A stretch of 64,000 nucleotides of DNA from Mycolicibacterium parafortuitum. Its GTDB lineage: Bacteria; Actinomycetota; Actinomycetes; Mycobacteriales; Mycobacteriaceae. The first letter of the stretch is position 1. Every line of letters starts with the position of its first letter. A model generated the notes under the pieces. That model made no database searches and was not told the DNA's origin. It saw only the letters and a program-made list of their open reading frames with translations. Shown one piece after another: positions 7,827 through 16,724 of the stretch. The position numbers and the translations under genes are program-made. Location: the NCBI RefSeq assembly GCF_002086815.1, contig NZ_MVID01000008.1, positions 1-64,000 on the forward strand. Direction: 5' to 3'.

Positions 7827-8821
7827 GGTGTCGCCCCCAGAATCCGCAAGACGTCTTCCACGTTGTCGATCAGCTCACGCCCGTCGGGTGTCTTGATCGA
7901 GGTGATGTTGATCGCCGGGTTCTTGTCCGCGGGCAGGAAGTCTTCGAGGAACAGGCGACGCCATGCCGGCACCTCGGATTCGACGTCCCACTTCGTCTGC
8001 TGGATGGCCCCCATCGCGTCGGCGAGCGAGTTCAGCATCGGGACCAGCCAGTAGCCGCCGCTGTAGATACTGCCGATCGACGGCAGTACGGTGCCGATGT
8101 AGCCGGCGGTCTGGGTAGCCCGGTCGAAGCCGGTCATGCCGTCGGGGGAAAGCCAGTACTCGTACACCGCCTGGTTGCGGTACATCACGTCGACGGTCCC
8201 CTTCACACCGTCGAGCCAGAGGTCGACGGTGTCGATGTTGTCCGACAGGTCGGACAGATCGACCGTCACCCGTTCCACCATCGCTCGCAGTTCGTCGACG
8301 CGCGCCGGTGTGACCTTGTTGACCCGCAGGATCGAGTTCTGGATCCGCTGGATCGAGCCGCTTCCGACGAAGTTGGCCAGGTTGGCGATGGTGTCCTCGA
8401 GTTGCGGCGGTGATGTCGTCTGCGTCAACGGGATCCGCTCGCCCGGTTGCAGGGGTGTCACACCGGCATCTCCGGCGGACACCCGCTCAAGGGCGACATA
8501 GGTGTCGCCGAGGACCGTCGACTGTTGCAGGGTCGCGCTGATGTCCGACGGCACGGCGACGTTCTGGTCTATCCGCGAGGTGACGTCGACGCGGTCGTCC
8601 GCGAGATCGATCCGGTCGACGGTTCCGACCACCGTGCCGTCGAGCACCACCTTGGCCCGGTCCGGCAGATTCAGCACGTTGTTGAACTCGATCACCAAGT
8701 CGTAGCCGTTGGAGCCCTTGGCTCCCGGCTGCGGTAGCGAGTTCACGCTGATCGACGCACACGACGACAGCAGCGCGGCCGCTGCCGCACCGATCGCCGC
8801 TGTCAGGATCCGTCGCGTCAT
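7823..8821 (-). CDS. mceE: Mce family lipoprotein, MceE position
   Basis: A 332-residue lipoprotein. The signal peptide ends in a lipobox (LLSSC, Cys about 20), as is usual for the fifth Mce protein (LprK/LprN type). The MCE domain follows (YDLVIEFNNVLNLPDRAKV, GTVVGTVDRIDL), then a helical domain. The ATG at 8821 overlaps the stop of mceD as ATGA; the longer frame back to 9043 has no signal sequence and covers mceD, so it was rejected. This subunit probably anchors the Mce ring in the outer leaflet of the plasma membrane. Confidence 0.9.
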   Translation of the reverse strand: MTRRILTAAIGAAAAALLSSCASISVNSLPQPGAKGSNGYDLVIEFNNVLNLPDRAKVVLDGTVVGTVDRIDLADDRVDVTSRIDQNVAVPSDISATLQQSTVLGDTYVALERVSAGDAGVTPLQPGERIPLTQTTSPPQLEDTIANLANFVGSGSIQRIQNSILRVNKVTPARVDELRAMVERVTVDLSDLSDNIDTVDLWLDGVKGTVDVMYRNQAVYEYWLSPDGMTGFDRATQTAGYIGTVLPSIGSIYSGGYWLVPMLNSLADAMGAIQQTKWDVESEVPAWRRLFLEDFLPADKNPAINITSIKTPDGRELIDNVEDVLRILGATP

Positions 8822-9933
8822 CGCCGGTTTGCCTCCATCAGGACGTACTGCAGCAGCGCGACGTCGACGGCGTACGGAATGCCGTTGACGTCGGCACAGC
8901 TGCCCGGTACGGAGCTGTTCATGAACCCGCACAGCGCGAGACCGTCGTGTGCGCGCACGCGGTACATCGGGGGCCGGTAGGCGATGTTGAACACGTTGAA
9001 GTGACGCTCGTTGTAATGCTGGGCGGCCGAGTTGATCCACCACGGCACCGGGTTCAGCAGCGCGGCGAAGGCGTTCGCATGTGGTGTGGCCTTGCGTACG
9101 CTCGCGCTCAGCGTGTCCAGAGTGAGCTGTGTTTCGTCACCCAGCCGGGTCTCCAGTACGGCGACCGCCTCGATGAGTGGGCCCAGGTTGCCGAGTTCGG
9201 TCGTGCCTGCGAGCCGGGCGGTGCCGTCCAATGCTGTGGCGACGTCGCCGGTTGTCGTGCGCGCGTCCTGCAGGACCTGTTTCAGGGGGTCCCGCATGTC
9301 CTTCAGCGCCGTGGTCAACTCGGCGAGGTTGCCGATGATCGATCCCATGTCGGCGATGGACTGGTCAGGGCTGTCGAGCAGCGCCGACGTCCTGGTGACC
9401 AGGCTTCCCGCGTCGGCTCCGTTGCCCTGGATCAATTGGTCGAGACCGCGCACGGTGTCGGCGATGTTCGTCGATCCTTCGGGATTGATCGCGTCGAGGA
9501 AGGTGTCGGCCGAACCGATCACCTCGGACAACGTCTTCGGGGACATCGAACGGTCCAGTGGCACACAGCCACCGGCCTGTAGCTGTGGTCCGCCGGAGTA
9601 GTTGCCGACCAGTTCGAGCGAGCGGTCGGCGAGGATCGACGGGGACCGGATCACGGCCTTCACGTCGTCGGGCAACGGCCGCTTCTCGGTGACGGCGAAA
9701 TCCACGCGCACGCTTTCCGGTCCGGCAGTCACCGAGGTGATCTCGCCGATTCGGTACCCCATCTGGGTGACCGGATTGCCGACATAGAGGCCGATGGTGT
9801 CCGGCATCATCGCGCAGTAGGTCGACCCCTCGGAACGTGCTGTCGCGCAGGAGGTTCCTGCCGCACCGACTGTCACCGCGACCAGCAGCGTCGACGTTGC
9901 GCGGACCGCGAGCGCCTTCCGAATTCCGCGCAT
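8818..9933 (-). CDS. mceD: Mce family protein, MceD position
   Basis: A 371-residue MCE protein. A hydrophobic N-terminus ends at GAAGTSCATA, an imperfect lipobox, so this subunit might be lipidated as well as MceE; a plain signal anchor is the alternative. The MCE domain contains TIGLYVGNPVTQMGYRIGEI. The C-terminal half holds long helices and then HYNERHFNVFNIAYRPPMYRVR, with cysteines near the end (LALCGF, GSCADV). The ATG at 9933 overlaps the mceC stop by one base. Confidence 0.88.
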   Translation of the reverse strand: MRGIRKALAVRATSTLLVAVTVGAAGTSCATARSEGSTYCAMMPDTIGLYVGNPVTQMGYRIGEITSVTAGPESVRVDFAVTEKRPLPDDVKAVIRSPSILADRSLELVGNYSGGPQLQAGGCVPLDRSMSPKTLSEVIGSADTFLDAINPEGSTNIADTVRGLDQLIQGNGADAGSLVTRTSALLDSPDQSIADMGSIIGNLAELTTALKDMRDPLKQVLQDARTTTGDVATALDGTARLAGTTELGNLGPLIEAVAVLETRLGDETQLTLDTLSASVRKATPHANAFAALLNPVPWWINSAAQHYNERHFNVFNIAYRPPMYRVRAHDGLALCGFMNSSVPGSCADVNGIPYAVDVALLQYVLMEANRR

Positions 9934-10904
9934 CAGCAGGGACTTCCGGGCATCGGGATACACAGGTCGGTGGCGAGAAGCTCCGGCCGGGCATTCTGGG
10001 CGTCGAGAACCCGTTCGATCTTGTCGCGCACCCGACGCAATCGCGGTATGAGCCTGCTGTTGTAGTCCGCCCACCGTCTGAACCTGTCCTGCCACTCACG
10101 GACCTTTTCGATGAACTCCTCGCGATGGTTCGCCCAGAACCGGCCGAAGGGCTCGAGGAATGCGTCGCCGATGTCGCCCATGCCGCCCAGCGCGCCGCCG
10201 AAGCCCTTGCCGTAGACAACCAGCGTCTGCTCCAGAATCGCGATCTTGCGCACGAGTTCCTGGAGTTTGCCAGTGAACTGGGCGAGCTCACGGATGTATT
10301 CGTCGGAGATGTTCAGGATCTCGGAGATCTGGCCGCGCTGACGCTCGATGGTGCCCGTCAGCGCGTTGCCCGCGTCGATGATCGCCGACAACGTCTCGAC
10401 GTTCGTCCCGGTCAGGCCGGCCTGCGCCTGGTTCAACGATTCGTTGATGGGTTTCGGATCGACCCGGTCGGTGACCTTGGTGGCATCGGTCAGCGCCTGC
10501 ATCAGGTTGTACGGCTCGGTGACCCTTTCGGCGGGGATCGGATTGTCGCCCAGCGGGACATTGCCGAGGGACACCAGATTGACGTAGTAGCCGCCGACGA
10601 TCGTCAGCATCCGGACTTGGATCTGGGACTGGTCCCCGACGAAGGCCGACTTGTCAACCATCGCGCGAACCTTGACCTGTTCGGGTTCGATCGCCAGTTC
10701 CTTGACCTTCCCCACCGTGATCCCGGCGATCCGGACGCTGTCGCCGGGACGGATGGCTGCCGCGTCGGTGGTGTAGAAGACCAGCGACTGCTCGCCGGGT
10801 GGGCGGATGTAGACCGCCGCCGCGGTGACCGCCACCACGACCACCGTCAGCAGCGCGGTGACGCCCCAGAACATCTGGCTGGACAAGAACTTCAGGGATT
10901 GCAC
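9933..10904 (-). CDS. mceC: Mce family protein, MceC position
   Basis: A 323-residue MCE protein with a membrane anchor near residues 12-33 (WGVTALLTVVVVAVTAAAVY) and the MCE domain with IRPGDSVRIAGITVGKV. Helical coiled segments follow (SEILNISDEYIRELAQ). The GTG at 10904 was chosen because it places the anchor at the N-terminus in the usual way; it lies 13 bp inside mceB. An upstream start at 10973 would add an unlikely polar extension. C-terminal LCIPMPGSPC carries two cysteines. Confidence 0.85.
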   Translation of the reverse strand: MQSLKFLSSQMFWGVTALLTVVVVAVTAAAVYIRPPGEQSLVFYTTDAAAIRPGDSVRIAGITVGKVKELAIEPEQVKVRAMVDKSAFVGDQSQIQVRMLTIVGGYYVNLVSLGNVPLGDNPIPAERVTEPYNLMQALTDATKVTDRVDPKPINESLNQAQAGLTGTNVETLSAIIDAGNALTGTIERQRGQISEILNISDEYIRELAQFTGKLQELVRKIAILEQTLVVYGKGFGGALGGMGDIGDAFLEPFGRFWANHREEFIEKVREWQDRFRRWADYNSRLIPRLRRVRDKIERVLDAQNARPELLATDLCIPMPGSPC

Positions 10905-11899
10905 AGGACCACCCGCTGTCCGTTGAGCAGGATGTCCAGCGATTCGGGCAGTTGCGCCTGACCCCGCGAACACGGCAGCGGTGTGCCCGGTTCAGCGGGC
11001 AGCTGCACGTTGTCCCACATCACCGGTATGCGCTTGAACGCGTCGCTGTAGTCGTCGAACACGGTCAAGGCGCGATCGAGGCCGTCGTCGATGTCCGCCT
11101 CGCCCGGTGTGAATCCGATGTTCTTCAGTAGCTGCACCGCCGCGGAGGTGAATCCTGGTCCGTAGAGCTCGGACTTGCGGAATTCGTCGAGCACGGTCAG
11201 CGACGCGTCGATCGGGCGGTTCAACCATTCCAGGATCTGGACGAAGTCCGCGGAGTGACCGCCGAAGGTCTCGGCAAGAGTCGACAGATTGCGCATCAGG
11301 GTCGCCACCACCTCCTGGCGATTGGAAACGAACTCGGTCAGCTTCCGGATGCTGTCGAGCATCGGTCCAAGCCCGCTCCCGTCTCCGGCCAGCAGCGCCG
11401 CGGCGTTCTCGGTGAAGATGTCGATGTCCTCCGGGCTCAGAGTTGCCAGTGCGGGCTGTAACCCGTTGAACAGCGTGGTGATGTCGAACGACGGCTGGGT
11501 CTGACTCAGCGGCACATGGCTGATCACGTCGGCTGGGGAGTCTTGCTCGGACGGGTCGACGACGTCGACGTACCGAAGGCCGGTGAGCGCCTGGTACTTC
11601 ACCGCCAGCCGGGTACCGCCGACCACGGAATACCTGCTGTCCAAGCTCATCCCGACAACGGCGATGCTCTGGCCCGCCTTACGCTCCAAGTCGACCGAGA
11701 GGACCTTACCGACCCGCACCCCGCGCACCCGCACGTCGGAGTCGACATGCAGTCCGGAAACATCCGTGAATTCGGCTGTGTAGGAGCGGGTCTGACTTGC
11801 CACCGGCTGGCGCAACACGTTGACGATCACGACGAAGATCAGCGCGGCAACGGCGGCACACACCAGGAAACGCCACAGCGCACCCCAAGGCTTCATCAC
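10892..11899 (-). CDS. mceB: Mce family protein, MceB position
   Basis: A 335-residue MCE protein. The N-terminal anchor is at residues 9-27 (WRFLVCAAVAALIFVVIV), followed by the MCE domain (VSGLHVDSDVRVRGVRVGKV) and helices. The start is a GTG at 11899 or the next codon, ATG; both overlap the mceA stop. A C-terminal Cys pair (PLPCSRGQ, VVLCNP) may form a disulfide. It is one ring subunit of the predicted Mce transporter. Confidence 0.88.
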   Translation of the reverse strand: MMKPWGALWRFLVCAAVAALIFVVIVNVLRQPVASQTRSYTAEFTDVSGLHVDSDVRVRGVRVGKVLSVDLERKAGQSIAVVGMSLDSRYSVVGGTRLAVKYQALTGLRYVDVVDPSEQDSPADVISHVPLSQTQPSFDITTLFNGLQPALATLSPEDIDIFTENAAALLAGDGSGLGPMLDSIRKLTEFVSNRQEVVATLMRNLSTLAETFGGHSADFVQILEWLNRPIDASLTVLDEFRKSELYGPGFTSAAVQLLKNIGFTPGEADIDDGLDRALTVFDDYSDAFKRIPVMWDNVQLPAEPGTPLPCSRGQAQLPESLDILLNGQRVVLCNP

Positions 11900-12984
11900 G
11901 GTCCTCCCATGGCGTTGACCGGTGCCTGTACCCCGGGCAAGGTATCGAGCAGGATGTGAACCTGTAGTGCACGCTGCTCGGGTGACCCGGAGTAGAGCTT
12001 TTCGAACCGCGTGCGCAACTCGACCATCGAGTCGGCGATTCCGGCTGGGGCCACCAATCCCGGGACGGTGTCGGTGATCGTCTTGACCAGACCGACGGCG
12101 GGAAGTAGATCACTCGGATGGGAGGACAGCAGCTGACCCACCGCGCCGAAGAAGGAGTTCGCCAGCAGGTCGAGCGTCGCACGAGTTCGCGTCTGCCAGA
12201 ACTCTTCCGACTGCGGCTGCCCGGGGACGAGCTGCTCGCCGTCGTACGGAAGCGCCTTATCACTGGAGACGTTGAAGGTGACGAAGCCGCTGCCCTGGTT
12301 GAAGCCGTCGCCCGCTGCCGTTGCCGCGTCGACGAAACCGGGGAACGCGACGCTGATCCCCGTCGCGTTGCGCAGCAGCTGCTCGGTGCTGACGGTCTGG
12401 ACCTTGGTGATCGCTTCCGCGGTCACCACCAGGGTCTCGAGCATCGGAGTGAGCGCGTCGGTGTACTGCGTGGCCTTGGTGACCACGTCGATCAACTGGG
12501 GCGTCACCACCCCGTCGGTGAGCTCACCGAGCCGCGCGAGCAGGGTCTGAAGCGTGAAGTTGCCCTTCGGCACCGTGGTGATCAGAGTGCCGTCGCGCAG
12601 CGGGGAGCCGCCCTGTCCCGCACCGAGATTGATACCCGTCACGCCGAAGTAGTTGGCCGGCCGGAAGTCGACGACCATCGTGTCGGTCAGCTCGGCGGTG
12701 GAGGTCGACTGCATCTCGGTGTCGAGCCGGACGGCACCGCCGGCCATGTTGGACACCTTCGTGACCTGTCCGACCTCGACGCCGTGCAGCAGCAGAGGCG
12801 TACCGACCGTCACACCCTGCCCGACGTACGGCAGGTCCATCACCACGTCGATCTGATTCGCCGGTCGCCCGGCGAACGGGTTGAACACGGTGAACAGCAC
12901 GGCGACGGTCACACACAACGTCAACGCGCTGCCGATCAGCCTCAGCGTCCGCGCTTCGGCCTCTGCGGTCATTCGGAACAACAT
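11896..12984 (-). CDS. mceA: Mce family protein, MceA position
   Basis: A 362-residue MCE protein, first of six in the operon. The anchor is at residues 14-34 (LIGSALTLCVTVAVLFTVF). The MCE domain contains VGQGVTVGTPLLLHGVEVGQV and a hydrophobic loop (RPANYFGVTGINLGAG). Helices then extend to about residue 340. It starts 12 bp after yrbEB. The six Mce proteins here are 318-371 residues long, all at the short end for Mce proteins. Identity of the Mce type (1-8) cannot be fixed by eye. Confidence 0.88.
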   Translation of the reverse strand: MLFRMTAEAEARTLRLIGSALTLCVTVAVLFTVFNPFAGRPANQIDVVMDLPYVGQGVTVGTPLLLHGVEVGQVTKVSNMAGGAVRLDTEMQSTSTAELTDTMVVDFRPANYFGVTGINLGAGQGGSPLRDGTLITTVPKGNFTLQTLLARLGELTDGVVTPQLIDVVTKATQYTDALTPMLETLVVTAEAITKVQTVSTEQLLRNATGISVAFPGFVDAATAAGDGFNQGSGFVTFNVSSDKALPYDGEQLVPGQPQSEEFWQTRTRATLDLLANSFFGAVGQLLSSHPSDLLPAVGLVKTITDTVPGLVAPAGIADSMVELRTRFEKLYSGSPEQRALQVHILLDTLPGVQAPVNAMGGP

Positions 12985-12996
12985 TGCTGCGGCCCC

Positions 12997-13860
12997 TTAT
13001 CCCTTGAACACGAATTCCGGGCGCAGGCCCCACAGCATGACTGTCGTCGCCAGGTCGAGCACCATGATCGTGACGAGGCTCGTCCTGATCGCACGCCCGG
13101 AGGCCTCCCCGACACCCACCGGGCCGCCCGAGGCGAAAAAGCCGTAGTAGCAATGGATGATCGTCACCGCGGTGCAGTACACGACGGCCTTCAACAGCGA
13201 GTAGAGAAGGTCGGTCGGGGTGAGGAACTGGATGAAGTAGTGGTCGTAGGTGCCGCCGGGCTGACCGTAGAAGCCCCGGATCACCGTGTCGGCGGTGATG
13301 AAGCTGATCGCCAGGGTCAGCAGGAAGCCCGGGATCACGCACATCAGCCCGCCGATGACCCGGGTGCCGACGACGAACGGGATGGAGCGCAGCCCCATGG
13401 CTTCGGCGGCGTCGATCTCGTCGGAGATACGCATCGAGCCGATCTCGGCGGTCATCCGGCATCCGGCCTGGGACGCGAACGCGACCCCGGCCACCAGAGG
13501 CGCCATCTCACGGACGTTGCCCCACCCGCCGATGACGCCGGCGAGCGCGCCGAGACCGATGAGGTTGAGGGTGGCGAAGGCCTCGATCGCCACGATCGCA
13601 CCGACCGTCACGCCCAGGATCGCCAGCACGCTGATGACGCCGCCGTCCACGATGATCGACCCGCGCCCCCACGCGAGGTTGTTCATCACCAGCATCGTTT
13701 CCCGGCGGTACTTCCGGACCGTGATCGGCAACAGCCAGAACGTCTGGAACACGAAGGTCACCCATTGCCCGGCGTTCTGCATGGCCCGGTTGAACCCGTT
13801 GATCGGGGCTCGGAGGATGCGCAGCGGTTTCGACGGCGCTGAGGAGGACGCAGCCATCAC
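12997..13860 (-). CDS. yrbEB: YrbE/MlaE-type permease, second subunit
   Basis: A 287-residue integral membrane permease of the MlaE family, with about five to six membrane segments. The conserved cytoplasmic coupling region is present (ISDEIDAAEAMGLRSIPFVVGTRV). YrbEA and YrbEB form the permease core of the Mce ABC-type importer and are energised by the MceG (Mkl) ATPase, which is not in this window and is usually encoded elsewhere. Its ATG overlaps the yrbEA stop (ATGA). Confidence 0.92.
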   Translation of the reverse strand: MMAASSSAPSKPLRILRAPINGFNRAMQNAGQWVTFVFQTFWLLPITVRKYRRETMLVMNNLAWGRGSIIVDGGVISVLAILGVTVGAIVAIEAFATLNLIGLGALAGVIGGWGNVREMAPLVAGVAFASQAGCRMTAEIGSMRISDEIDAAEAMGLRSIPFVVGTRVIGGLMCVIPGFLLTLAISFITADTVIRGFYGQPGGTYDHYFIQFLTPTDLLYSLLKAVVYCTAVTIIHCYYGFFASGGPVGVGEASGRAIRTSLVTIMVLDLATTVMLWGLRPEFVFKG

Positions 13861-14792
13861 GCGACCGCCATCGGGAAGAACATCGTCTGCAACTGCGTGA
13901 TGGCCAGGTTCACGACGACGATCAGGATCACGTTGAGCACCACCGACGCGTTCACCGCGTCGGCCACGCCGCGCGGCCCGCCTTTGGCCTCCATGCCGCG
14001 CTGCGACGAGATCACCGCGACGATCGCCGCGAACACGAATCCCTTGGCCAGGGTGAACCAGACGTCCACCATCTTGGCGAAGGCTCCGAAGGACAACCAG
14101 AAGCTGCCGGGCGTCACGTCGTTGACGAGCGTCGCGATCAGGAAGGCGGCGCCGACACCCATCGCGAGGACGATCACGACCAGGATCGGGGTGATGAGCA
14201 GTAGCGCGAGGAATCGCGGCACGACCAGCCGCCGCACGGGGTCGATACCCAGTGTGCGGAGGGCGTCGAGTTCCTCCCGGATGGCGCGGGCTCCGAAGTC
14301 AGAGGCGATGGCGGCCGCCGCCGCGCCTCCCATCAACAGCCCGGCCGTGACGGGCGCGCCCTGGCGCAGCACCGCGACACCGGTGGCGGAACCGACCAGC
14401 GAGTTGGCGCCGACCTCGTTGACCAGACCCGACAGCTGCACGGCCACCATCGCACCGAACGGGATGGCCATCAGGACCGCGGGCAGTGCCGTGACCTTCA
14501 GCAGAGTCCAGGCCTGGATGATCAGCTCGCCGAACGGCAGCTTCAGGGTCAGGGTGTCGGTCACGGAGTAACGCAGCACCGCCGCCGCGAGCATGACGCC
14601 CCGACCGGTGGTCGCGGCGCTCTTGGCGGGAATCGACAGTGTTCGCGCGGTGGCCTTGCGAATGCCGCGGGCCGCGGTGCGCGAGGGGGTACGCACCCGG
14701 CTGCGGCGGCCGGCATCGCTGGTGTCCGACTCGGTGCTCGGCGAGTCCAGCACAGAGACCGCGATCTGGGCGCGCTCGCGGCTGCTGGTCAA
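13857..14792 (-). CDS. yrbEA: YrbE/MlaE-type permease, first subunit
   Basis: A 311-residue MlaE-family permease with the motif AREELDALRTLGIDPVRRLV-like (seen as IREELDALRTLGIDPVRRL), the coupling helix for the ATPase. The start is a TTG at 14792 and is uncertain; the N-terminal 45 residues are polar and Arg/Ser-rich, so a later start is possible. It is the promoter-proximal gene of the operon, with the palindromic operator about 100 bp upstream. Confidence 0.9.
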   Translation of the reverse strand: MTSSRERAQIAVSVLDSPSTESDTSDAGRRSRVRTPSRTAARGIRKATARTLSIPAKSAATTGRGVMLAAAVLRYSVTDTLTLKLPFGELIIQAWTLLKVTALPAVLMAIPFGAMVAVQLSGLVNEVGANSLVGSATGVAVLRQGAPVTAGLLMGGAAAAAIASDFGARAIREELDALRTLGIDPVRRLVVPRFLALLLITPILVVIVLAMGVGAAFLIATLVNDVTPGSFWLSFGAFAKMVDVWFTLAKGFVFAAIVAVISSQRGMEAKGGPRGVADAVNASVVLNVILIVVVNLAITQLQTMFFPMAVA

Positions 14793-14892
14793 CGGTCAAC
14801 CTCGCACCGCTTCACCAGAGCTGTCATCGCGACTCCCTATTCCGGTCCTTGTTCGTCCTCGCGACGATGTTCGCCAGAACCACGTTGGTTAG

Positions 14893-14910
14893 TTCTAATT
14901 CAAATTAGAA
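14893..14910. promoter_or_regulatory. Palindromic operator upstream of the mce operon, site 2
   Basis: TTCTAATTCAAATTAGAA has perfect 8-bp arms around a 2-bp centre. It lies about 100 bp upstream of yrbEA and is the most symmetrical of three related sites (the others are 4129-4146 and 16682-16699). Its size and symmetry suit a TetR dimer. The 159-bp gap 14793-14951 between yrbEA and the upstream AveC-like gene holds nothing else obvious. Confidence 0.6.
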
Positions 14911-14951
14911 TCTACCGCCAGGGATTCTCCAATTTGGTTCCGATCGAGAAG

Positions 14952-15953
14952 TCACCCCGGCAGCAGATAGCTGGGCAGGTCGGCGTACGACGTGCCGATC
15001 AGCCCGAGCCAGTTGAACGGCAGGTGGTAGACGAACACCAGGGTGACCATGCAGAAGCCCAGGACGGCGAAGTTGCGGACGTGTCCCTGCAGGGCGGGGC
15101 GCCACCGTTCGGCGCCGAACTCGATCGGGGACTGCCCGACCGGCCGCTCCTCGGCTTCCATCCGTGCCCAGGTGAACACAACGCCGACGAAGGCGACCAG
15201 CACCGACTCGTAGATCGGGAACTGATGGACCTCGCCGGCCCACAGGGTCAGCGGTTCATAGGTTTTCGCGAACGCGTAGGCATGGGTCGTCCTGATCACG
15301 ATGTTCTCGACGACGAAATCGAAGATGAACTCGAAGACGAACACGCACACGAAGACCCGGAACTTCGTCAGATTCGGAAAGCGCCGGCGCAGTCGCTTGG
15401 CCTCATGGCACGCGACGATCGCCACGCCCGCGCAGAAGTAGATGTACATCGGCGGGCCCCAGATCAGGGACTCCGCGTAGCGGGTCGGCGCATCGGGGTC
15501 GTGGAAGGGCAGGAACCGCACCCACACACCGCGGTTGACGTTCGCGCTGTTCCACGCGAACAGATACTCCTGCACGTTGAGGAACGCGTCGGCGACGAAG
15601 CAGATGAGGCCGCCGAGGACGAACTTGCCGTCGAGGCTGAGCCGGCCCGTGGCGCGCAGCGGCTTGACGACGCAGTACCACACGAACGCGGCCATCACCG
15701 CCAGACTGATGGCCTCGAAGACGCGTAGGGCGATCAGCCGCCAGTCCTCCATGACGTCGGGCCCGACCCGCGGTGCCGGCGTGAAGTCCTCCCCCGAGGT
15801 CACCCAGCGGGCGATCACGTACACGCACAAGACGAACCAGACAGCGCCGATCAGCGCCAGGAAGGTTGCCGGGCCCTGCCGGCCCAGTGGCGGCGGGTCG
15901 TTCGGCGTGCGGCGGTCCAGGACCTGATCATCCGGTCCGGTAGTGAGAGACAT
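14952..15953 (-). CDS. AveC-like polytopic membrane protein (copy 2)
   Basis: A 333-residue membrane protein with about seven hydrophobic segments, of the AveC-like type. Landmarks include GGLICFVADAFLNVQEYLFA, WGPPMYIYFCAGVAIVACH, FIFDFVVENIVIRTTHAYAF and YESVLVAFVGVVFTWARMEAEER. The acidic pair pattern (ADAFLNVQE; FDFVVEN) inside membrane segments could form a catalytic or binding site. It sits just upstream of the mce operon on the same strand and divergently from the TetR gene at 16065. Function is unknown outside Streptomyces AveC. Confidence 0.78.
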   Translation of the reverse strand: MSLTTGPDDQVLDRRTPNDPPPLGRQGPATFLALIGAVWFVLCVYVIARWVTSGEDFTPAPRVGPDVMEDWRLIALRVFEAISLAVMAAFVWYCVVKPLRATGRLSLDGKFVLGGLICFVADAFLNVQEYLFAWNSANVNRGVWVRFLPFHDPDAPTRYAESLIWGPPMYIYFCAGVAIVACHEAKRLRRRFPNLTKFRVFVCVFVFEFIFDFVVENIVIRTTHAYAFAKTYEPLTLWAGEVHQFPIYESVLVAFVGVVFTWARMEAEERPVGQSPIEFGAERWRPALQGHVRNFAVLGFCMVTLVFVYHLPFNWLGLIGTSYADLPSYLLPG

Positions 15954-15984
15954 TGGGAACCCCCAAGGGTGACAAATAGCATGT

Positions 15985-16012
15985 TTTGTACACGTTGGGG
16001 CGATAGTGTCAA
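15985..16012 (-). promoter_or_regulatory. Predicted promoter of AveC-like copy 2
   Basis: On the minus strand TTGACA (16012-16007) and TACAAA (15990-15985) are separated by 16 bp, giving a sigma-A-type promoter 32 bp upstream of the ATG at 15953. The sequence lies in the gap between this gene and the divergent TetR gene at 16065, so that regulator may act here. Confidence 0.4.
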
Positions 16013-16064
16013 CGCGTACCGCGGTTTGTCAATGGGTGATCGCGACGAGGGGTAATCTGCCCAG

Positions 16065-16658
16065 GTGACGCAATCGACGCGCGCAGAGGTACGCAGGCGG
16101 ATCCTGGAGGCCGCGCGTCATCTGCTGCGCGTCAACGGCATTCGCGCCGTCACGATGATCGAGGTGGCGCGCATCGCCGGATGCAGCCGGCAGTTGGTCT
16201 ACAAGGTGTTCTTCGACCGCAGGGAACTGCTGCTCGCCGCCACCACCGATCGCATCATCGAGATCGCCGATGCCGCGGCCTCGGGCGGGGACGTGCCGGG
16301 CGAGACGTTCCAGGAGTCGTTCGTCGAGTTGTCCGTCACCGTGATCGAGGCGCTGCGCGACGATCCCGAACTGAGCGCGCTCTGGGGGGACGGAAGCCCC
16401 ATCACGACCCACGAGGCGTTGTGGGCGCCGGAGCTGACCGAGCGCGCCCTGCGGTTCTGGCGGCCGTGGCTGGACTACGGTCGCGCCCACGGGCTGCTGC
16501 GCAACGATCTTTCCAACGACGATCTGGCCGACTGGCTGCACACGGTGTACGCATCCATCATCTTGCGCCGCAACATTCCTCAACAACAGGAGCGCACCCT
16601 GATCGAGCGCTTCGTGATGACGTCGCTGGCGATGGCCACCGCGCCGGCCGGGTCTTGA
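16065..16658 (+). CDS. TetR-family regulator
   Basis: A 197-residue TetR protein starting at GTG. The helix-turn-helix covers AARHLLRVNGIRAVTMIEVARIAGCSRQLVYKVFFDRREL. The ligand domain differs from that of the paralogous pair at 2691 and 18481. It is divergent from AveC-like copy 2 and upstream of the FAD oxidoreductase, so it is a candidate local regulator of copy 2. Confidence 0.85.
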   Translation: MTQSTRAEVRRRILEAARHLLRVNGIRAVTMIEVARIAGCSRQLVYKVFFDRRELLLAATTDRIIEIADAAASGGDVPGETFQESFVELSVTVIEALRDDPELSALWGDGSPITTHEALWAPELTERALRFWRPWLDYGRAHGLLRNDLSNDDLADWLHTVYASIILRRNIPQQQERTLIERFVMTSLAMATAPAGS

Positions 16659-16681
16659 CACAGCGGGCATCCGCTCCCAGT

Positions 16682-16699
16682 ATTGACTTTAACCTAGAA
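16682..16699. promoter_or_regulatory. Operator-like AT-rich motif, site 3
   Basis: Read on the minus strand this is TTCTAGGTTAAAGTCAAT, matching 11 of 18 positions of the palindrome at 14893 and sharing TTCTAG and TTAAA with the site at 4129. It overlaps a good -10 element (TAGAAT, 16695-16700, plus strand) for the FAD-oxidoreductase gene starting at 16725. Confidence 0.4.
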
Positions 16700-16724
16700 T
16701 AAAAAAGTCGATCGAAGGACGCCC

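Noticed and set aside
8822..9043. Upstream extension of mceE
   Set aside because: The extension lies within mceD in another frame, is Arg-rich, and would bury the lipoprotein signal.
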